Positions 9,125-17,297 of a DNA stretch of 47,782 bases are shown piece after piece. The notes under the pieces are model-generated. The model did not search any database. It was not told the DNA's origin and saw only the letters and a list, made by a program, of their open reading frames with translations. Each line of letters starts with the position of its first letter. Position 1 is the stretch's first letter. This stretch comes from Bacteroidales bacterium (GTDB taxonomy: Bacteria; Bacteroidota; Bacteroidia; Bacteroidales; P3): the NCBI GenBank assembly GCA_031260565.1, contig JAISLH010000131.1, positions 1 through 47,782 of the forward strand, in the 5' to 3' direction. Both the position numbers and the translations under genes were made by a program.

Positions 9125-9132
9125 CAAAGGTA
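9125..9132 (-). promoter_or_regulatory. -7 promoter element of hutU
   Basis: Reading on the minus strand TACCTTTG follows a T-rich tract ending TTTG. The start site would be near 9118, giving a leader of about 27 bases. Confidence 0.7.
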
Positions 9133-9207
9133 CAAAAAAATATCCAAAGCGAACTATGACTACTTTTTTGGAGAACTTCGCGGAACTGTTATTATACTTC
9201 GGAAAAA

Positions 9208-9285
9208 TGAAACGCCGCTTTAGCGTCACGAAACGCCACTTTAGAAAATTAAAGCGGCGTTTTAGAAATCTGAAGTAACGTTTTG
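9208..9285. repeat. Modular palindromic repeat, copy 2
   Basis: Three words (AAACGCCGCTTT, AAACGCCACTTT, AAAGCGGCGTTT) plus a degenerate fourth are joined by AGCGTCACG and AGAAAATTA. It lies between hutU and the M28 peptidase gene. The remainder of this gap (9286-9450) is AT-rich with no recognised gene, and ends in a parS-like word. Confidence 0.88.
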
Positions 9286-9433
9286 GTATTCGCATTTACA
9301 ATAAACAAATAAAATATCTTACTTTCGCTACTTTATAGGAAGTCTAAAATTCCAACATAGTGCATAGAAAAGAGGTTATTGTCTATTAAACAAATACCAT
9401 CTTAAAGACTAATATTCAGCATCTTTAATTAGC

Positions 9434-9449
9434 TCTACCACGTGAAACA
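9434..9449 (+). promoter_or_regulatory. parS-like site
   Basis: The sequence TCTACCACGTGAAACA matches the ParB site TGTTTCACGTGAAACA at 13 of 16 positions, with the right half complete. It is intergenic, one base from the stop codon of the M28 peptidase gene and about 3.4 kb left of the candidate origin. Confidence 0.4.
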
Positions 9450-9450
9450 T

Positions 9451-10854
9451 TTATCGGTATCTTCTCACAAATTCTTTTAGCAAATTGCAGAAATCAAGAT
9501 GTTTTGTGAAGCCAAGCTCTTTGCCATCGTCATAAATGGTGTGATATTCGTTATATTCGCACCCATAAGTGAAGAGAAAGTGAGCAGGAACGCCCTTTTG
9601 AATGAACGGACAATGGTCACTATTGCACGATTCCTCTCCAAGATTAACTTTAAGGAAATAGTGATTCTCATCATTGATTTTTTGCAACAACTCCCCTGCC
9701 CTACGCTCTTTTTGCCCATTGATAACAGCAACGCCACCCGAACCTGTGCCGCACATATCCAAATTAAAGAGAAATTTAATCTTCGTGAGGTCAATCAGAG
9801 GGTTAGCAGCGGCATAATAAGATCCTAAAAGACCTATTTCTTCCCCCGAAAAGAAGATAAAAAGAACAGAATATTCAGCAGGATTTTGAGCATATGACCT
9901 TGCCAAATCAAGCACTACCGATGTCCCACTTGCGTTATCGGCGGCTCCGGGATAGTACGCCTCCCCTACTCTACCAAGATGATCATAGTGAGCAGTGAAA
10001 ACGAAAAAACTATCCTTACATTGCGTTCCTTCAACCATAGCCCAGACGTTCTGAGTCTGATATTTATCTTCATATTTTGCCTCAATGGTCAGGTGCAAAT
10101 AGTCAATCTTCGTGCTTAAATCACAGCCTTTCAAAAGCAAAGTAGGATATTTACCAACTGAGGTAGAAATCGGGTATTGTATTTTGTCAAATCCCTGAAT
10201 TATTACAAGCTTCGGTACTATTTTTTCTTTCTTTAACTCTCTTAAATATAGTATAATATCACGATAGGATAGGGGAGTGGCGTTTTTGTTTTTAAAATCT
10301 TGGTTGAAAATTAAGACTTTGTTATTTAATTTGTCTTTTTTGATGTTATCAGTTTGGGATTTTGAATTAAAGACTATTGCTTTTGCTTTAATCAACTCAA
10401 TATCACAGCTTGGTGAAGTGCCAGAAACAACAAAATCTACGCCAATTTGTTTTATGCTATCTTTGTTATGGAGTTTCAAAACGGCGGAATTGATATTATT
10501 TATCTGTATATCAAATGGTTGAAAGTAAGAGATATTGATTTGTTTCACCCCATTAGCCTGTAATTCGTTGGCAATGAATGTTGCAGCCTTTTTATCGGCA
10601 TCATCCTGATAGCCTCTGCCCGACATCGTTTTTGAAGTCAGAGTGTCGAGACAATAATTGACATAATTGTAAGACTGAGAAAAACTCGCAAAAGGAAGAA
10701 AGGCGAAAGCGAAGATTAAAATTGCTTTTCCAAAATTTGATATTGGAAAAATATTGTTTTGAAGTTGCTTTGAGAATTTAACGGATAAGGAAAAGTATCG
10801 GCTGAAAAAATCCGTGCGAATTATGGAGCGACTTTGTGATTGTTTTTTTGCCAT
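9451..10854 (-). CDS. Secreted zinc aminopeptidase, family M28
   Basis: This 467-residue protein has an N-terminal extension of about 40 residues before a hydrophobic signal segment (about 42-60, ending FSQS), so it should be exported or anchored. The C-terminal half is an M28 peptidase with all metal ligands visible: TAHYDH, GAADNASG, the catalytic FFSGEEIGLLGS, NLDMCGTG and EYHTIYDD. It should remove N-terminal amino acids from peptides outside the cytoplasm. A shorter start near residue 42 is possible, since the long polar extension is unusual for a signal peptide. It lies 78 bases after nadA on the same strand. Confidence 0.88.
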   Translation of the reverse strand: MAKKQSQSRSIIRTDFFSRYFSLSVKFSKQLQNNIFPISNFGKAILIFAFAFLPFASFSQSYNYVNYCLDTLTSKTMSGRGYQDDADKKAATFIANELQANGVKQINISYFQPFDIQINNINSAVLKLHNKDSIKQIGVDFVVSGTSPSCDIELIKAKAIVFNSKSQTDNIKKDKLNNKVLIFNQDFKNKNATPLSYRDIILYLRELKKEKIVPKLVIIQGFDKIQYPISTSVGKYPTLLLKGCDLSTKIDYLHLTIEAKYEDKYQTQNVWAMVEGTQCKDSFFVFTAHYDHLGRVGEAYYPGAADNASGTSVVLDLARSYAQNPAEYSVLFIFFSGEEIGLLGSYYAAANPLIDLTKIKFLFNLDMCGTGSGGVAVINGQKERRAGELLQKINDENHYFLKVNLGEESCNSDHCPFIQKGVPAHFLFTYGCEYNEYHTIYDDGKELGFTKHLDFCNLLKEFVRRYR

Positions 10855-10932
10855 TTTTAAATTCTAATTATATGGTTATTAAATTTATATCTACTAAAAC
10901 ATATGTCCAATAAAACTGAACAAAATTTTATC

Positions 10933-11877
10933 CTATTTTATTATTCCAAGACTTTTTGACATCTCCAACATACGAATGATTGGCTTTTTTGCCCTTTCAA
11001 TCAAATCTTGCGAAAGGTTGATTTCGTAAGTTTCAGTTTCCAAAGACTGAAGTACTTTTCCCAAAGTATTTAATTTCATATATTGACAATCGTTACAAGC
11101 ACAACTTTCGTCCTGTGTTACTACTATAAATTCTTTTTGTGGATTGTCTTTTTTCAACTGATGAACTATTCCCGATTCAGTGGCAACTAAAAATTTGCTT
11201 TCTTTGCTTTGTTGCACAAATTTAATCATCGCCTGTGTTGAACCAATGAAGTCGGCAAGTTCAAGGACAGAATTGTTGCATTCAGGGTGAGCAATGAGAG
11301 TTGCATCTTTGTTTTGAAGTTTTAGTTTTAGTATATGCTCGGCGGTAAGCAGCTGATGTACTTCGCAAGTTCCATTCCATAAAACCATATTTCGACCTGT
11401 TATTCGGTTAAGATAGCCTCCGAGATTCTTATCTGGGGCGAATATTATTTTCTCATTTTGAGGTAGTGAATTAACTAATTGTAAGGCATTTCCAGACGTA
11501 CATATAATATCGGACAACGTCTTAATTTCTGCCGAGCAATTGATGTAAGATATGACTTTATGGTCTAGATACTGTTGCTTAAAAGCCTTAAAATCCTCGT
11601 ATTTACAAGAATCAGCCAAAGAACATCCTGCATTCATATCAGGGATTATTACTTTCTTGTTTGGATTTAGCATTTTAGCCGTTTCAGCCATAAAATGAAC
11701 ACCACAAAATAATATTATATCGGCATTAGTTTGCTGTGCCTGTTGTGCTAAATTAAGACTATCTCCTACGAAATCAGCAATATCTTGTATCTCGTTTATC
11801 TGATAATAATGAGCAAGCAATACAGCATTTTTCTCTCGCTTCAGCCGAAGTATTTCTTTTATAATATCTTTATTCAT
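10933..11877 (-). CDS. nadA: Quinolinate synthase NadA
   Basis: This 314-residue [4Fe-4S] enzyme condenses iminoaspartate with dihydroxyacetone phosphate to form quinolinate in NAD synthesis. The N-terminal LAHYYQ motif is at 21-26. Cluster cysteines are C85 (MNAGCSLADSC), C171 (WNGTCEVH) and the CACNDC group at 259-264. Length and motifs are those of a full NadA. The usual partners nadB and nadC are not here. It starts 5 bases after a SanA-like gene and probably shares its promoter. Confidence 0.95.
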   Translation of the reverse strand: MNKDIIKEILRLKREKNAVLLAHYYQINEIQDIADFVGDSLNLAQQAQQTNADIILFCGVHFMAETAKMLNPNKKVIIPDMNAGCSLADSCKYEDFKAFKQQYLDHKVISYINCSAEIKTLSDIICTSGNALQLVNSLPQNEKIIFAPDKNLGGYLNRITGRNMVLWNGTCEVHQLLTAEHILKLKLQNKDATLIAHPECNNSVLELADFIGSTQAMIKFVQQSKESKFLVATESGIVHQLKKDNPQKEFIVVTQDESCACNDCQYMKLNTLGKVLQSLETETYEINLSQDLIERAKKPIIRMLEMSKSLGIIK

Positions 11878-11882
11878 ATTCT

Positions 11883-12530
11883 TTAATGTATTTCTATCTT
11901 TTCACCCAAAAATCTCGGCTCTTTTTTTACTAAAAAGTCAATAAAAACTTTCACTCTTGCAAACTTCTCTCTTACATTGGTTTTGAAACCACTGTATGCC
12001 GACACATCTTCAGCATTAAAGCCTACAACATTCAAATCTAATCGTTTTGCAATATAAATAGCACGTCTATTATGAAACTCCTGTGAAATGATTGTAAATG
12101 ACTTTTGTCCAAAGATTTTATTCATTCTAATTAACGAATCGTAAGTTCTAAAACCTGCATAATCAAGATATATTTTATCCTTTGGAACTCCATGTTTTAT
12201 CAATTCGTTTTGCATATCCGCAGGCTCATTATAGGTGTTTCTGCTATTATCTCCACTGATAACAATATAGTCTATTTTATGAGCCTTAAATAATTCAACG
12301 ACAGCAGCAATACGATTAAAAAAATACATATTTTTTTGCCCTGATTTCAAATATTTTGATGTTCCCAAAATCACCCCTACTTTATTGTGTGGGACGGCAT
12401 TAACATCATTATACACTAAACCATTACTTGTCTTAGATATTATAATATTACAGGTTATAACAACACATATAATCAAAACAAGTAAAATAGCCAACAAAGA
12501 CATCAATTTTATTATTTTTTTCACTTCCAA
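11883..12530 (-). CDS. SanA/ElyC-type DUF218 membrane protein
   Basis: This 215-residue protein has one N-terminal membrane helix (about 7-30) followed by a DUF218 domain: VGVILGTS (52-59), the ISGDN motif (about 91-95), and ISQEFHNRRAIYIAKRLDL (about 148-166), typical of SanA. E. coli SanA affects envelope permeability to vancomycin; the biochemical activity is unknown. It is the first gene of a unit with nadA and borders the candidate replication origin. Confidence 0.85.
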   Translation of the reverse strand: MEVKKIIKLMSLLAILLVLIICVVITCNIIISKTSNGLVYNDVNAVPHNKVGVILGTSKYLKSGQKNMYFFNRIAAVVELFKAHKIDYIVISGDNSRNTYNEPADMQNELIKHGVPKDKIYLDYAGFRTYDSLIRMNKIFGQKSFTIISQEFHNRRAIYIAKRLDLNVVGFNAEDVSAYSGFKTNVREKFARVKVFIDFLVKKEPRFLGEKIEIH

Positions 12531-12549
12531 TTAAATTTATTAGGCGTTG

Positions 12550-12557
12550 CAAAGTTA
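12550..12557 (-). promoter_or_regulatory. -7 promoter element of the sanA-nadA unit
   Basis: On the minus strand TAACTTTG followed by C fits TAnnTTTG. The predicted start near 12543 leaves a leader of about 13 bases. Confidence 0.6.
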
Positions 12558-12919
12558 AACAAATCTGTGCATATACATCAATCCTTTCGTTTGTTCTTTA
12601 TTATTATTACTTTCTTTTTTAAATTAAAAATAATAATAATAATAGTCTGTTAGTTGTGTTGAAAAAATAACTTAACAAAATTTTGCTTTCTGAAAACTAT
12701 ACATTTTATTAACATCTCTACTTAATAACTTTAATATTTAATTTATTTCAAATCAATTTATTATTACATTATTCACAAAATACAAACCTCAACAAAATGT
12801 TAATAAAAATACCATTAAATCACCATATATTTTGTCAATAATTTGTTGAAATCTTGTTATCAACTTGCCACTTTTCAACACCACAATTTCGGCTACCAAG
12901 TTATCAAGATTTCAATTTG

Positions 12920-12927
12920 CAAAGATA
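12920..12927 (-). promoter_or_regulatory. Leftward promoter-like element inside the candidate origin
   Basis: On the minus strand TATCTTTG followed by C fits TAnnTTTG. Transcription would begin near 12913 and cross the AT-rich stretch toward the sanA-like gene, 380 bases away, with no reading frame between. It could be a distal promoter, or could help open an origin. Confidence 0.4.
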
Positions 12928-12995
12928 CATAGATATTAACAATTAACAACTAAAAACTTTTATTTTTGATTATAAGATGTTTGCAAAATTATTAC

Positions 12996-13003
12996 TATTT
13001 TTG
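12996..13003 (+). promoter_or_regulatory. -7 promoter element of rpiB
   Basis: TATTTTTG followed by CC fits TAnnTTTG. The start near 13010 gives a leader of about 70 bases and excludes the in-frame start at 12966. Confidence 0.55.
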
Positions 13004-13079
13004 CCATTCGTTTAACGACCTTAAATTTAAGAAAGTAAGAAAAAACGAAGATTTTAACAACATAAAACTTATCAACAAT

Positions 13080-13526
13080 ATGATGAATATATCAGAAATT
13101 ATTGTTATGGCTTCCGACCACGCAGGCTTCTTTCACAAGGAGTTTCTCAAAAATGCCTTGACAGAAAAGGGCTATCAAATCAAAGATATGGGGACTTATT
13201 CGTCTGAAAGAGTGGATTATCCTGATATGATACATCCTTTGGCGAAGGCAATAAGCGAAGACCAGTATCAGACGGGAATTATCATCTGCGGCTCAGGAAA
13301 TGGCGTTGCTATGGTGGCTAACAAATACCCTAATGTCCGCTGTGCCTTGTGCTGGAATGTAGAAATAGCACGACTTGCCCGCAATCACAACAACGCTAAC
13401 ATCATTTCCCTGCCCGCTCGTTTTGTAACGCAACAAGAGGCTTTGGAAATATTGACGACTTTTCTTGAATCAGATTACGATGGCGGCAGACACCAGCAGC
13501 GTATAGACAAAATAAATATCCTATAA
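13080..13526 (+). CDS. rpiB: Ribose-5-phosphate isomerase B
   Basis: This 148-residue RpiB/LacAB-family protein interconverts ribose 5-phosphate and ribulose 5-phosphate in the pentose phosphate pathway. The N-terminal ASDHAGF motif, GTYSSERVDYPD, the active-site cysteine segment IIICGSGNGVAM, and the CALCWN and NHNNANI stretches are all present. The start is one of two adjacent ATGs at 13080/13083; the frame extends upstream to 12966 but that part precedes the promoter and is low-complexity. It is the first rightward gene beside the candidate origin. A perfect palindrome (13533-13549) follows the stop. Confidence 0.93.
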   Translation: MMNISEIIVMASDHAGFFHKEFLKNALTEKGYQIKDMGTYSSERVDYPDMIHPLAKAISEDQYQTGIIICGSGNGVAMVANKYPNVRCALCWNVEIARLARNHNNANIISLPARFVTQQEALEILTTFLESDYDGGRHQQRIDKINIL

Positions 13527-13532
13527 AGTTTA

Positions 13533-13549
13533 TATAACAGACTGTTATA
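13533..13549. other. Palindrome after rpiB
   Basis: TATAACAG-A-CTGTTATA is a perfect palindrome 7 bases after the rpiB stop. It has no good T tract, so a terminator role is uncertain. The following 13550-13810 shows no gene I can support. Confidence 0.4.
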
Positions 13550-13810
13550 GCTATAAATAACTCTTTTGCCAACGATAGAGTAGAGGAGGGGCTTTTAAAA
13601 TTCATACAAATAATTTTCCATTTTATCAACCCCATCTTTCAGGTTTTTCTTCATAAGTTTTGACATATATTAACAATGTTTGACTTTCGGCAAACATCGT
13701 CTTAATCAGCTATATAAGCCATTTATCATCATAAAAGGCTGCCTTGCCAATACTCAAAAATTCATTACAAAAAAGCGACAAAAGAACGCTCACATCCTTT
13801 TTTATCATCG

Positions 13811-13818
13811 TACCTTTG
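13811..13818 (+). promoter_or_regulatory. -7 promoter element of the HU-HIG gene
   Basis: TACCTTTG followed by C is an exact match. The start near 13825 leaves a leader of about 165 bases before the ATG at 13990, long for this genome. Confidence 0.65.
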
Positions 13819-13989
13819 CAATACGAATTCAGAATAATGTTGCAACAAAAGAATTCAGTATTATTTAGTTTTAACCTTAAAATTCAAACAAATGTACAAA
13901 CAAAAAGTAAAAACAAGTCTTGTAAAAGCAAGCACAACGAAAACAAAATCAAGTATGAACCAATTAAAATCAGAAAGGAGGTATTTATA

Positions 13990-14397
13990 ATGAGTATAAA
14001 ATATGTTAAAGTGCAGAGAAACATTCACACAGGGTCAAATCCCGGCACGCGATACTTAGCTCGCATTTTCCGAATCAACAATGTAACCATTGATCAGATT
14101 GCAAAAGAGATTTCGGATGCTACAACGGTTTCTTATCCGGACGTTTTGGCGGCATTAAAGGCTTTTGAAATTCATGTTTCCGACCATATAACTAACGGAG
14201 AAGCAGTGAAATTCGGCATCTTGGGTATGTTCGCACCGGGCATTACGGCAACGGCTAAGACGACCCTTGCTCAGGTTGATGCATCAACCATTAAGAGAGG
14301 TTATTGTCGGTTTTATCCGTCAGTGGCTTTCAAAGATAGCATCAATAAGGCGGGCTTTGAGGAGGCAAATTTAGACATCACAGGCTTGCAGTCGTAA
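13990..14397 (+). CDS. HU-family DNA-binding protein, HU-HIG type
   Basis: This 135-residue protein resembles the Bacteroidota HU-HIG family: a short N-terminal extension (YVKVQRN...GTRYLARI), an HU-like core with ISDATTVSYPDVLAALKAFE, and the strand EAVKFGILGMFAPGI leading to a basic arm. It probably bends and compacts DNA. The ATG at 13990 is preceded by a perfect AAAGGAGG Shine-Dalgarno sequence, rare in this phylum and decisive for the start. The frame stays open upstream to an ATG at 13838, but that 50-residue extension is K/N-rich with no conservation I can recognise. A strong terminator follows. Confidence 0.85.
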   Translation: MSIKYVKVQRNIHTGSNPGTRYLARIFRINNVTIDQIAKEISDATTVSYPDVLAALKAFEIHVSDHITNGEAVKFGILGMFAPGITATAKTTLAQVDASTIKRGYCRFYPSVAFKDSINKAGFEEANLDITGLQS

Positions 14398-14421
14398 ACC
14401 GATTTTTCATTCATTTATTTG

Positions 14422-14454
14422 GCAATAATCCGAAAGGGTTATTGCTTTTTTTTT
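14422..14454 (+). terminator. Terminator after the HU-HIG gene
   Basis: A 10-base-pair stem (GCAATAATCC / GGGTTATTGC) closed by a GAAA tetraloop is followed by nine Ts. Confidence 0.9.
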
Positions 14455-14529
14455 GTAAGTTTTCTACTATAAATATGTAATTTTATCACCCTTTATAACT
14501 GTTTCATTATCAGTATATCTAAGAAGGGC

Positions 14530-14600
14530 AAAATAAAACGCCGCTTTAGGAAATTAAAGTGGCGTTTGGTGATGCTAAAACGGCGTTTTATTTTCCTGAA
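14530..14600. repeat. Modular palindromic repeat, copy 3
   Basis: Words AAACGCCGCTTT and AAAGTGGCGTTT and a degenerate AAACGGCGTTT are joined by AGGAAATT and GGTGATGCT. It lies between the HU-HIG terminator and the methyltransferase promoter. The rest of the 14455-14793 gap has no gene. Confidence 0.85.
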
Positions 14601-14793
14601 ATGACGTCTTCGGAAAAATAGTCCTTGTTATTCTATTAAAATTGTGCAAAAGTATTTCCGTAATGAGACTATTTGAATAGTTTTTTCCTTAAAATCATAC
14701 CCTCTTTGCACTGAAATAGAATGATGTTAAAAAAAATAAAAGGTTTATTTATTTTTTTGTATGGTTGGATATACTTTGCAGCCTAATTTTTTG

Positions 14794-14801
14794 TACTTTT
14801 G
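14794..14801 (+). promoter_or_regulatory. -7 promoter element of the restriction-modification unit
   Basis: TACTTTTG followed by CC lies 31 bases before the methyltransferase ATG. A decayed copy of a second element (ATACTTTGCAGCCT) sits 20 bases upstream. Confidence 0.6.
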
Positions 14802-14831
14802 CCATAAATTTTCAAATGAAAATATAGAGAT

Positions 14832-16262
14832 ATGCCGCAGAATAATTATAGTTATACGCCTAATCCAGCATTTTATTCTCCACTTACAAAGGAGTTTATA
14901 AAGGAAATGAAACTCAAAGGTAACGGAGCAATAGGTCATCTTGTTGAAGAAAATAAAAATAACAGTGGCAACCTACTTTTTATTCTTGAAAACTTGGGTT
15001 ATTTACCAACTTCTTTTGATTCCGATTGGTTATTTACATTATTGAATTACAACAATGAGCAGGTGAGGCTTTGGGTGGTTAAAAACATAGGCAAGCTTCA
15101 AAATGAAAATTATATTGATATACTTTATCAAGTAGCTGCAACTGACACAAGTACGGCTGTAAAGCGGGAAGCCATTTCGTCAATAGGCAGAATGAGAAGT
15201 CAAAAAGCAAAATCTGTTCTTTTTGCTATGCTAACAAATGAAGACCCTAAAATTATATGTCAAGCGATTAGAGGATTGTTGGTTTTCAAAGGTGATGAGG
15301 CTGTTGATTTGCAATTAAAAGGACTTGTAAATCATGAAAATGAAATGGTGAGAACCGTTATTTATAAGGAATATTTTGCTAAGCAAAAAGAGAAGACAAG
15401 CATATTATCTCACGCAGAAACATATCCTTACTTGAAAGATGTTGTGGTAAATGGTGATGTGCGAGATGTTTTGAAGTATGTGCCTGACGAAAGCATTCAT
15501 TTAACATTCACTTCTCCCCCATATTATAATGCAAGAGATTACTCCATTTACCCAAGCTATGAAGCCTATTTGGCATTTTTAGAAGAGGTCTTTTTGGAAA
15601 CTTACAGAGTTACTAAAGAAGGGCGTTTTCTAATTGTGAATACTTCCCCTGTGATTGTGCCTCGCATAAGTAGGGCTCATTCAAGTAAGCGTTATCCTAT
15701 TCCGTTTGATGTTCATCATTTTCTTGTTCAAATGGGCTGGGAATTTATTGATGATATTATATGGTGCAAGCCTGAATATAGTGTCAAAAATAGAGTAGGG
15801 GGTTTTGCACAACATCGCAAGCCACTTGCTTATAAACCAAATCCTGTAACTGAATACTTAATGGTTTATCGTAAGCAGACGGAAAAACTGATTGATTGGA
15901 ACATACATCAATATGACAGTAAGATAGTGGAAGATAGTAAGGTAAAAGACGGCTATGAAACTACTAATGTGTGGCAGATTTGTCCTAAATCCGACAAAGT
16001 ACATTCGGCAATCTTTCCTGTTGATTTATGCAAGCGAGTTGTGGAATATTATTCTTTCAAAGGCGATTTGGTTTTTGACCCTTTTGGTGGCAGCGGAACT
16101 TTGGGTAGAACGGCTAAAAGTCTGGGGCGTAAATTCTTTTTGACAGAGCAAGAGCCTAAATACGTTGAATATATGAAATCTTTTAAAACAGAAACTTCTA
16201 TCTTTAAAGAAGATAACACTAAATTTTTAACCTTAGAACAATTTAAGCAAACAGTAAAATGA
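14832..16262 (+). CDS. Type II DNA methyltransferase with N-terminal HEAT-like domain
   Basis: This 476-residue protein is a SAM-dependent DNA methyltransferase of the beta class: catalytic motif IV TSPPYY (227-232) comes before the SAM-binding motif I DPFGGSGT (416-423). SPPY favours N4-cytosine methylation. Residues about 25-200 form helical repeats (LWVVKNIGKL, AVKREAISSIGRM, ICQAIRGLLVF) that look like HEAT/Armadillo repeats, an uncommon addition to such enzymes and possibly a DNA- or partner-binding arm. The stop overlaps the start of the endonuclease gene (ATGA), so the pair is translationally coupled. The recognition sequence is unknown. Confidence 0.88.
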   Translation: MPQNNYSYTPNPAFYSPLTKEFIKEMKLKGNGAIGHLVEENKNNSGNLLFILENLGYLPTSFDSDWLFTLLNYNNEQVRLWVVKNIGKLQNENYIDILYQVAATDTSTAVKREAISSIGRMRSQKAKSVLFAMLTNEDPKIICQAIRGLLVFKGDEAVDLQLKGLVNHENEMVRTVIYKEYFAKQKEKTSILSHAETYPYLKDVVVNGDVRDVLKYVPDESIHLTFTSPPYYNARDYSIYPSYEAYLAFLEEVFLETYRVTKEGRFLIVNTSPVIVPRISRAHSSKRYPIPFDVHHFLVQMGWEFIDDIIWCKPEYSVKNRVGGFAQHRKPLAYKPNPVTEYLMVYRKQTEKLIDWNIHQYDSKIVEDSKVKDGYETTNVWQICPKSDKVHSAIFPVDLCKRVVEYYSFKGDLVFDPFGGSGTLGRTAKSLGRKFFLTEQEPKYVEYMKSFKTETSIFKEDNTKFLTLEQFKQTVK

Positions 16263-17167
16263 CACTGCAAGACCAAATTATAAAGAATATAATCAAGCGG
16301 GTAATAAAATCTGAAGACTATCGTATTGAAATAGTGAATTTAATTAATGCCGAATTTTTACAATTCACAATAGATTTTTTCAAAAAGATTGCTCTTGCCA
16401 AACTTAATTCGGAAGATATAACGATTGATTGGTACAAAAAGACATTTATTGACCAAAGCCTTTCAACTGATGATATGGCTATAAACGCTGGACTGAACAA
16501 AAAGACAATTAGTAATATGTATGGTTCTGCTACTCGTTCAATAGTAATTGAGGCTTCTAATGAACATTTTGATTCTCTTTACAATAGCATTCTCTCTCTT
16601 GTTGAAATGGAAAAGGAAATTGAACTAACTTTGACCATAAAGCTGAAAGGGGTTAGTGTAGATTTGAATGTAAGCGAAAGCCTTATTGTTATCAATACGT
16701 TAGCAGTTAAAAGAGCTCAACTTCGTGGTGGTTTGTGGAGCACAGCAGGCAAAAGTGTTGAGAAATATCTTATGATGACTTTGTGTAAATTATATAAGGT
16801 TGATGATAAATACTATGATGCTTCGCATTTCGTAAAAGATAAAGGTAAAAAGGTAGATAGAGAAGTTGATTTTTACCTATTAAGCAATAAGAAAAAGTAT
16901 TTATGTGAAGTTAAACTAATGGGAAAGGGTAATCCTGAAAGTGCAGATGCTATCTTTGCGAGAAAATCTGATGTTTTTATTGCAGATACATTGTCGCAGC
17001 AAAATAAAAATCAAGCGGAAGAACTAAATGTAAATTGGGTAGCGTTGCGAGACCCTGACGGATATAAGAAATTTGGTGTTATTTTGACCAAATTAAATAT
17101 CCCTTATATAGAATATAAGGGAGAATTGGATAAAGATTTGCCTGTAATTTTAGAAACACTATTGTAA
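16259..17167 (+). CDS. Type II restriction endonuclease (PD-(D/E)XK fold)
   Basis: This 302-residue protein is encoded directly behind the methyltransferase. The catalytic signature is visible as D204 (REVDFYLL) and E217-V-K219 (CEVKLMGKGNPES). The N-terminal 130 residues are helical. The CEVKLMGKGNPES segment reminds me of the CfrBI endonuclease family, whose partner is also an N4-cytosine methyltransferase, but I cannot confirm this. It should cut DNA lacking the partner methylation, protecting against phage and foreign DNA. No terminator is evident after it. Confidence 0.82.
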   Translation: MTLQDQIIKNIIKRVIKSEDYRIEIVNLINAEFLQFTIDFFKKIALAKLNSEDITIDWYKKTFIDQSLSTDDMAINAGLNKKTISNMYGSATRSIVIEASNEHFDSLYNSILSLVEMEKEIELTLTIKLKGVSVDLNVSESLIVINTLAVKRAQLRGGLWSTAGKSVEKYLMMTLCKLYKVDDKYYDASHFVKDKGKKVDREVDFYLLSNKKKYLCEVKLMGKGNPESADAIFARKSDVFIADTLSQQNKNQAEELNVNWVALRDPDGYKKFGVILTKLNIPYIEYKGELDKDLPVILETLL

Positions 17168-17263
17168 TAATAAAAAAGACTATCTTACTTATCTATTTCT
17201 TCTGATTTTTATAAAAAAAACCTGTTTTGGTATAACATTTAGCTATAATTAAAAAATTATGCG

Positions 17264-17271
17264 TACCTTTG
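17264..17271 (+). promoter_or_regulatory. -7 promoter element of spt
   Basis: TACCTTTG followed by C lies 26 bases before the spt start codon, with a TTTTGG element upstream. Confidence 0.65.
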
Positions 17272-17297
17272 CAGCCTGTTTTTAATCCTACAATAGA

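Larger units (their letters stand above)
12558..13079. other. Candidate chromosomal replication origin (oriC)
   Basis: This 520-base gene-free stretch is extremely AT-rich. Words close to the DnaA box TTATCCACA are TTATTCACA (12769-12777), TTATCAACT (12857-12865), TTTTCAACA (12872-12880), TTATCAAGA (12901-12909), TTATCAACA (13069-13077) and, on the other strand, TGTTGAAAA (12657-12665) and TGTTGAAAT (12844-12852). A TAA-repeat ending TAG (12631-12645), similar to DnaA-trio unwinding elements, sits 12 bases before the first box-like word. An imperfect inverted repeat pairs 12846-12867 with 12897-12915. Coding direction diverges from here for 9 kb to the left and 22 kb to the right. Confidence 0.5.

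Noticed and set aside
12966-13079. A 38-codon N-terminal extension of rpiB
   Set aside because: It begins upstream of the predicted promoter, is low-complexity, and RpiB proteins start just before the ASDHAG motif.
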